From the NCBI RefSeq assembly GCF_000400505.1, contig NZ_CM001857.1, positions 867,368 through 931,367 on the forward strand: 64,000 nt of DNA. The letters run 5' to 3'. The notes under the pieces are model-generated. The model made no database searches and had not been told where the DNA came from. It worked only from the letters and a program-made list of their open reading frames with translations. Shown in pieces: positions 59,868 through 64,000 of the stretch; within the stretch, counting starts at the first letter, position 1; each line of letters starts with the position of its first letter. The stretch is from Musicola paradisiaca NCPPB 2511. GTDB taxonomy: Bacteria; Pseudomonadota; Gammaproteobacteria; Enterobacterales; Enterobacteriaceae. Both the position numbers and the translations under genes were made by a program.

Positions 59868-60224
59868 GTGATGGATATCGTATTTATCGAAGAACTTAGC
59901 GTGATCACCACCATTGGTGTTTATGACTGGGAACAGACTATTCAGCAAAAGCTGGTGTTCGATATCGAAATGGCGTGGGATAACCGCAAAGCGGCGGCCA
60001 GTGATGATGTCAGCGACTGCCTGAGTTATGCCGATGTCAGCGAGGCGGTGATCGCGCTGGTGAGCGGCGGGCGTTTTGCGTTGGTGGAGCGGGTGGCGGA
60101 AGAGGTTGCCGCCATGCTGATGTCGCGTTTCGGGATTACCTGGCTGCGCATTCGGGTTGGGAAGCCGGGCGCAGTGGCGCAGGCGCGCACGGTCGGGGTG
60201 GTGATTGAACGTGGTAATCGGTGA
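59868..60224 (+). CDS. folB: Dihydroneopterin aldolase FolB
   Basis: 118 residues (the next codon is also ATG). DIVFIEELSVITTIGVYDWE holds the active-site glutamate, followed by KLVFDIEMAWD, CLSYADVSEAV and the lysine-containing VGKPGAVAQARTVGV. It converts dihydroneopterin to hydroxymethyl-dihydropterin in folate synthesis. It is divergent from plsY and upstream of uppP, as in E. coli. Confidence 0.96.
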   Translation: MMDIVFIEELSVITTIGVYDWEQTIQQKLVFDIEMAWDNRKAAASDDVSDCLSYADVSEAVIALVSGGRFALVERVAEEVAAMLMSRFGITWLRIRVGKPGAVAQARTVGVVIERGNR

Positions 60225-60286
60225 CGGATTGTTACATAAACCCGCTTTTTTCTTAAGGTAAACAAAAGGTAATCCTATTATTTTAG

Positions 60287-60346
60287 GGCGCTCCGTATTC
60301 ACGGAGTCGAACCGTTGCGGCCTGCGATGATCAGCGCCGCTTTTTT
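60287..60346 (+). terminator. Terminator-like structure between folB and uppP
   Basis: GGCGCT (60287) can pair with AGCGCC (60333) across two smaller hairpins, including CTCCGT/ACGGAG, and is followed by GC and six T. It lies just before the uppP ribosome site, so it may end the folB transcript or act as an attenuator for uppP. Confidence 0.6.
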
Positions 60347-60367
60347 ATGTGCAGGGGAGTGGGTTTC

Positions 60368-61186
60368 ATGGCGGATGTACATACGTTGCTGGTGGCGTTC
60401 ATTCTGGGGATTGTGGAAGGGCTCACCGAGTTTTTACCGGTATCGTCGACCGGACACATGATCATTGTCGGTCATCTGTTGGGGTTTGAGGGCGATACGG
60501 CTAAAACATTTGAAGTCATTATCCAATTGGGGTCGATTCTGGCGGTGGTGGTGGTGTTCTGGCGCCGGCTGTTCGGGCTGATTGGCATCCATTTCGGGCA
60601 AGTTCCGCATGAAGGGCGGGGGAATGGGCATCTGACGCTGGGGCATATCCTGCTGGCGATGATCCCGGCCGTGGTGCTGGGGCTGGTGTTTCATGATGCC
60701 ATCAAGACGCTGTTCAACCCGACAACGGTCTCCTACGCGCTGGTCGCCGGAGGGATCCTGTTACTGCTCGCCGAGTGGGTACGCCCAACGCGCCCTCGCG
60801 CCGAAGGGCTGGACGACATCACTTACGGACAGGCGTTTCTGATTGGTTGTTTCCAGTGTCTGGCGCTGTGGCCGGGCTTCTCGCGTTCCGGCGCGACCAT
60901 TTCGGGGGGGATGTTGTTCGGCGTGAGCCGTTATGCCGCTTCCGAGTTCTCCTTTATTCTGGCGGTACCGATGATGCTGGGGGCCAGCGCGCTGGATCTG
61001 TACAAAAGCTGGCACTTCCTGTCGCTGGCGGATTTACCCGTATTTGCCGTGGGTTTCGTTACCGCATTCGTGGTGGCGATGATCGCCATCAAAACGTTCC
61101 TGCAGTTGATCAAACGTATTTCGTTTATTCCTTTCGCGATTTATCGCTTTATCGTCGCCGCCGCTGTCTGGCTGGTGTTCATGTAA
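60368..61186 (+). CDS. uppP: Undecaprenyl-diphosphate phosphatase UppP (BacA)
   Basis: 272 residues from the ATG at 60368 (ggggag site). [19 protein letters not shown] and [15 protein letters not shown] are the two conserved catalytic motifs; about eight membrane segments are predicted. It recycles the carrier lipid for peptidoglycan synthesis and confers bacitracin resistance when abundant. The frame's earlier start at 60347 is not supported by the family N-terminus. Confidence 0.97.
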   Translation: MADVHTLLVAFILGIVEGLTEFLPVSSTGHMIIVGHLLGFEGDTAKTFEVIIQLGSILAVVVVFWRRLFGLIGIHFGQVPHEGRGNGHLTLGHILLAMIPAVVLGLVFHDAIKTLFNPTTVSYALVAGGILLLLAEWVRPTRPRAEGLDDITYGQAFLIGCFQCLALWPGFSRSGATISGGMLFGVSRYAASEFSFILAVPMMLGASALDLYKSWHFLSLADLPVFAVGFVTAFVVAMIAIKTFLQLIKRISFIPFAIYRFIVAAAVWLVFM

Positions 61187-61251
61187 TTTCCCGGCGCTGG
61201 GCGCATTCTGACATCGAACGTCGGCATGCGCCCGCTGTGTGTTGTTCCGGG

Positions 61252-62490
61252 TTACTCGGCCGGCGTCGACTGGCTGGCTTTCCAGTTCTCCAGCGCCTGA
61301 TGACGTCTACGATGCATCTCTTCACGGATCGCGCCGTGACGGAACCCGGCGGCCACCACCTCCGCACTGGTGACTTGACTGGCAATCCTGAACGCCTCGC
61401 GCAGATAGTCGCCCTGCGGGTAGGGATTCTGTTCGAAGCCGGCCCGGCCGCGTGCGTCCGACTCACTGCTGATGATCAACTGCTCCAGTCGTTGCGGTTT
61501 ACGCCATACGTCGATGGCGTCGAACAGTTTCAGCAGCGTTTGCGGCCGCAGAATCTGCACGGTATGCACCAGATCGTGGTATTCCGTCACCAGACAAGCG
61601 AGATCGCGCGGCGCGTTGGGAACGCGCAAACGCTGACACAGTGCCTGCACCAACGGTACGCCTGCCGGCCCGTGACCGTGATGACGGGGCCATAAGGCTT
61701 GCGGGGTCAGGCCCTTGCCCACATCGTGGCACAGCACGGCGAAACGGATGTCGATATCCGGGCTGAGGCGCGCCGCCATAGACAGACTCATCATGACATG
61801 GATACCGGTGTCGATTTCCGGGTGCCATCTGGCCGGCGCCGGTACGCCGTAGAGCCGGTCGATTTCTGGGAACAACACCGCCAACGCGCCGCAATCGCGC
61901 AGTACCTGAAAGTAAACCTGCGGAGCATCCGTGCCGAGCGCTTTTTCCGTTTCCTTCCATACGCGCTCCGGCGTCAGATAATCCAGATCGCCGGCGCGGG
62001 TCATCATCTGCATCAGCGTCAGGGTTTCTTCGGCGATATGAAACCCCAGATGGGCATAACGGGCGGCGAAGCGCGCGACCCGCAACACGCGCAGCGGATC
62101 TTCGCTAAACGCATCGGAGACATGGCGCAGGATGCGATCCTGCAAATCCTGCTGGCCGCCGTAAGGGTCGATCAACCGCCCGGCATCATCCTGCGCGATA
62201 GCGTTAATGGTCAGATCCCGTCGCAGCAGATCCTCCTCCAGCGTAATATCGGGCGTCGCCTGACAGACAAAGCCGGTATACCCGTGGCCGGATTTGCGTT
62301 CGGTACGCGCCAGCGCGTATTCCTCTTTGGTTTCCGGATGCAGGAATACCGGGAAATCCCGCCCGACCTGTTGATAGCCTTGTTGCAGCATCGCTTCCGG
62401 GGTGGCGCCGACCACCACCCAGTCGCGTTCTGTCACCGGACGCTCCAGCAGGTTGTCACGCACGGCGCCCCCCACGAGGTATATATTCAA
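61252..62490 (-). CDS. cca: Multifunctional CCA tRNA nucleotidyltransferase
   Basis: 412 residues. The nucleotidyltransferase domain has GGAVRDNLL (7-15), [10 protein letters not shown] and [12 protein letters not shown]. The C-terminal HD domain has LCHDVGKG, giving phosphatase and phosphodiesterase activity. It adds or repairs the CCA end of tRNAs. Length equals E. coli Cca (412). It is convergent with uppP. Confidence 0.97.
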   Translation of the reverse strand: MNIYLVGGAVRDNLLERPVTERDWVVVGATPEAMLQQGYQQVGRDFPVFLHPETKEEYALARTERKSGHGYTGFVCQATPDITLEEDLLRRDLTINAIAQDDAGRLIDPYGGQQDLQDRILRHVSDAFSEDPLRVLRVARFAARYAHLGFHIAEETLTLMQMMTRAGDLDYLTPERVWKETEKALGTDAPQVYFQVLRDCGALAVLFPEIDRLYGVPAPARWHPEIDTGIHVMMSLSMAARLSPDIDIRFAVLCHDVGKGLTPQALWPRHHGHGPAGVPLVQALCQRLRVPNAPRDLACLVTEYHDLVHTVQILRPQTLLKLFDAIDVWRKPQRLEQLIISSESDARGRAGFEQNPYPQGDYLREAFRIASQVTSAEVVAAGFRHGAIREEMHRRRHQALENWKASQSTPAE

Positions 62491-62721
62491 ACCCGTCTCC
62501 CGATATGGTGATGCCCGTCAACCGGCCGAATTCGGCCCCGTTCCGGGCAATGCAAACTGTTTCAATGCGTATTGTTGACTAACCCGTGTTGCATCTCAAT
62601 GGCGAGAAAAATGAAACGCGAGGCGGCTCGCCTCTTTGGGGAGATCGGAACGTGTTTGGGGGATCGAAACAGGGTTGAAAACGGCGCGGGCCCGTCAGAC
62701 CTGTGCGCTGACGGGGGTTGG

Positions 62722-63339
62722 CTACCAGCGTTCGGCTTTTTTGCGGCGCGGCATCAGATACGGCAGCAGCAGCCCCAACAGTAGACCACCGCCGGCCACG
62801 CCGCCGCCGTACATAAACCACTGCATGATCAGCATGCGTTGCTTGTCGTCCAATTGCAGGCTGGCGGCGTTGAGTTTTTTCTGTGCGACCTCTAACTGGG
62901 TTTTCAGATCCTGATTTTCCCGCTGCAGTTCGGTGATGGCGCTGTCGCTGGCGCCCACTTTCTGCTGCAGGCCGGCGGTGCGTTGATTCCAGTCGCCATT
63001 GATGCGGTTGAGCTGATCCGTCAGGGTCTGTACCTGGTGCTCCAGTTCAGGAACCCGGGCTTTCAGACTGGGGGTTTCGCTGAGTTGGTCAAGCGCAATC
63101 CAGCTGGCGCGGCCTTTGTCATCGCGGATCTGGGCGTAGCCTGCGTCACGATTGATGCCGAGGACGGTGACGGTTTCCCCGGCGTTTAGCGCGCCGACGA
63201 TACGGTATTGGTTGCCGGGGCCGCTACGGCTATAGGTGGTCAGATCGTCGGAAATATAGCGTTTTTCTTCGGCGCGTAGGCCAAAGGCGAGCAGCAACGT
63301 GGACAGGCTGATGGAGAGTAAGATTAATTTTTTCATCAT
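62722..63339 (-). CDS. ygiM: YgiM, SH3-domain membrane protein
   Basis: 205 residues: signal peptide (LILLSISLSTLLLAFGLRA), bacterial SH3 domain (RYISDDLTTYSRSGPGNQYR, VTVLGINRDAGYAQIRDDKG), long coiled coil (about 90-170), and a C-terminal membrane helix (GGGVAGGGLLLGLLLPYLM) followed by RRKK. The matches are to the TIGR04211 family; the function is not settled. It lies between cca and ygiF, as in E. coli. Confidence 0.93.
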   Translation of the reverse strand: MMKKLILLSISLSTLLLAFGLRAEEKRYISDDLTTYSRSGPGNQYRIVGALNAGETVTVLGINRDAGYAQIRDDKGRASWIALDQLSETPSLKARVPELEHQVQTLTDQLNRINGDWNQRTAGLQQKVGASDSAITELQRENQDLKTQLEVAQKKLNAASLQLDDKQRMLIMQWFMYGGGVAGGGLLLGLLLPYLMPRRKKAERW

Positions 63340-63523
63340 ATCAATAAGTTATTCCGTCTCTGAGTGAGTGGTTAGCGGGCTAAGTCTGACGAGACGGGCG
63401 CAAAACCTGAATGAGAACTCTCCTATCTTGCCTGGTTCGGCGGGCTGCGTGCGGCAACAGTGGCAACCGAAAGTAAAATGTTATTTACTGGCGGCATTTC
63501 CGCAGCATCCGGTGCAACAGACC

Positions 63524-64000
63524 ATGAGTGAAGAGATTGAATTAAAATTTATTGTCCATCCCGATTCCGTCGACGCCCTGCGCGAACAACTGAATCATTG
63601 GCAGAGCGAGTTCAGCCATTGCAACCGCCTGCAGGCCTGCCATCTGGCCAACATTTACTACGAAACCCCGGACGGCTATTTGCGCGCTAACGGCATTGGT
63701 CTACGGGTTCGCGGGGAAAACGGCCGCTACGAAATGACGGCGAAAACCGCCGGAAAAGTGGTGGGTGGGCTGCATCAGCACCCGGAATACAATGTGGCGT
63801 TGACCGGGCCGGAGCTGGCCGTCGCGCTGTTGCCGGCCGAGATCTGGCCGGAGGGATGTGACGTCGCGTGGTTGGCGTCGGCCCTTAACCCATTGTTCAG
63901 TACGGATTTTTCCCGGGAAGTATGGGCGGTGACTTACCGTCAGAGCGTGCTCGAGGTGGCATTCGACCGTGGTGAAGTCGTTGCGGGGGAACAGCGTGAA
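63524..64000 (+). CDS. ygiF: Inorganic triphosphatase YgiF (partial)
   Basis: The first 159 residues from the ATG at 63524, open to the window edge. The CYTH signature ExExK is EIELK, within MSEEIELKFIVHP, and the fold continues with IYYETPDGYLRANGIGLRVR and YEMTAKT. The full protein in E. coli also has a CHAD domain, beyond this window. It hydrolyses tripolyphosphate. It is divergent from ygiM. Confidence 0.94.
   Translation, partial: MSEEIELKFIVHPDSVDALREQLNHWQSEFSHCNRLQACHLANIYYETPDGYLRANGIGLRVRGENGRYEMTAKTAGKVVGGLHQHPEYNVALTGPELAVALLPAEIWPEGCDVAWLASALNPLFSTDFSREVWAVTYRQSVLEVAFDRGEVVAGEQRE

Overview
The window is a 64 kb piece of a gamma-proteobacterial chromosome, most likely a soft-rot enterobacterium of the Dickeya/Pectobacterium group. 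That assignment rests on recalled gene content and order, not on a search: yggR-yggS-proC-yggT-yggU-rdgB-hemW, nsrR-rnr-rlmB, rpsF-priB-rpsR-rplI, ytfB-fklB, ytfE-cpdB-cysQ-ytfJ-ytfK-ytfL-msrA-tamA-tamB-ytfP-ppa, and plsY-folB-uppP-cca-ygiM-ygiF. Three chemotaxis receptors lie between these blocks. No rRNA gene, complete tRNA gene or CRISPR array was seen.

Layout: 1-4.7 kb holds the hemW to yggR housekeeping block. 5-8.8 kb is a cytosine-use operon (permease, PucR-type regulator, deaminase with 4-bp overlaps), followed by an EamA-type transporter. 10.1-15.2 kb is the most unusual region: an apparent RiPP (modified peptide) locus with an MFS transporter, a 70-residue precursor ending in nine GGTI repeats, and two radical SAM/SPASM maturases. 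One maturase is frameshifted and the other carries a pentapeptide minisatellite. 15.5-28.3 kb carries a chemoreceptor, nsrR-rnr-rlmB, small envelope proteins, a second chemoreceptor, yjfP, the S6/PriB/S18/L9 operon and ytfB.

29.2-38.8 kb is a complete amide-use operon. It encodes a urea/amide-type ABC transporter (urtABCDE-like), a formamidase, an AmiC-like sensor, an AmiR-like ANTAR antiterminator and a double-domain nitrilase. It is preceded by a strong promoter and a leader with a rho-independent terminator and a complementary upstream segment, so antitermination by the operon's own AmiR is likely.

39-43.4 kb is AT-rich accessory DNA: a secreted four-cysteine protein, a DUF2502-like protein, a tRNA-3'-end-like hairpin, a putative PUA/EVE-like plus Mrr-type nuclease with a helical partner, and an IS256-family transposase remnant. 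From 43.4 kb to the end the core genome resumes. It begins with the nitric-oxide repair gene ytfE behind a perfect NsrR-type palindrome, while nsrR itself lies 26 kb away in the same window.

The sequence shows four single-base homopolymer disruptions in otherwise well-conserved frames: A7 in the second radical SAM gene, A7 and G5 in rnr, and T7 in yjfP. This pattern looks more like homopolymer sequencing error than true gene loss and should be kept in mind when judging the maturase.
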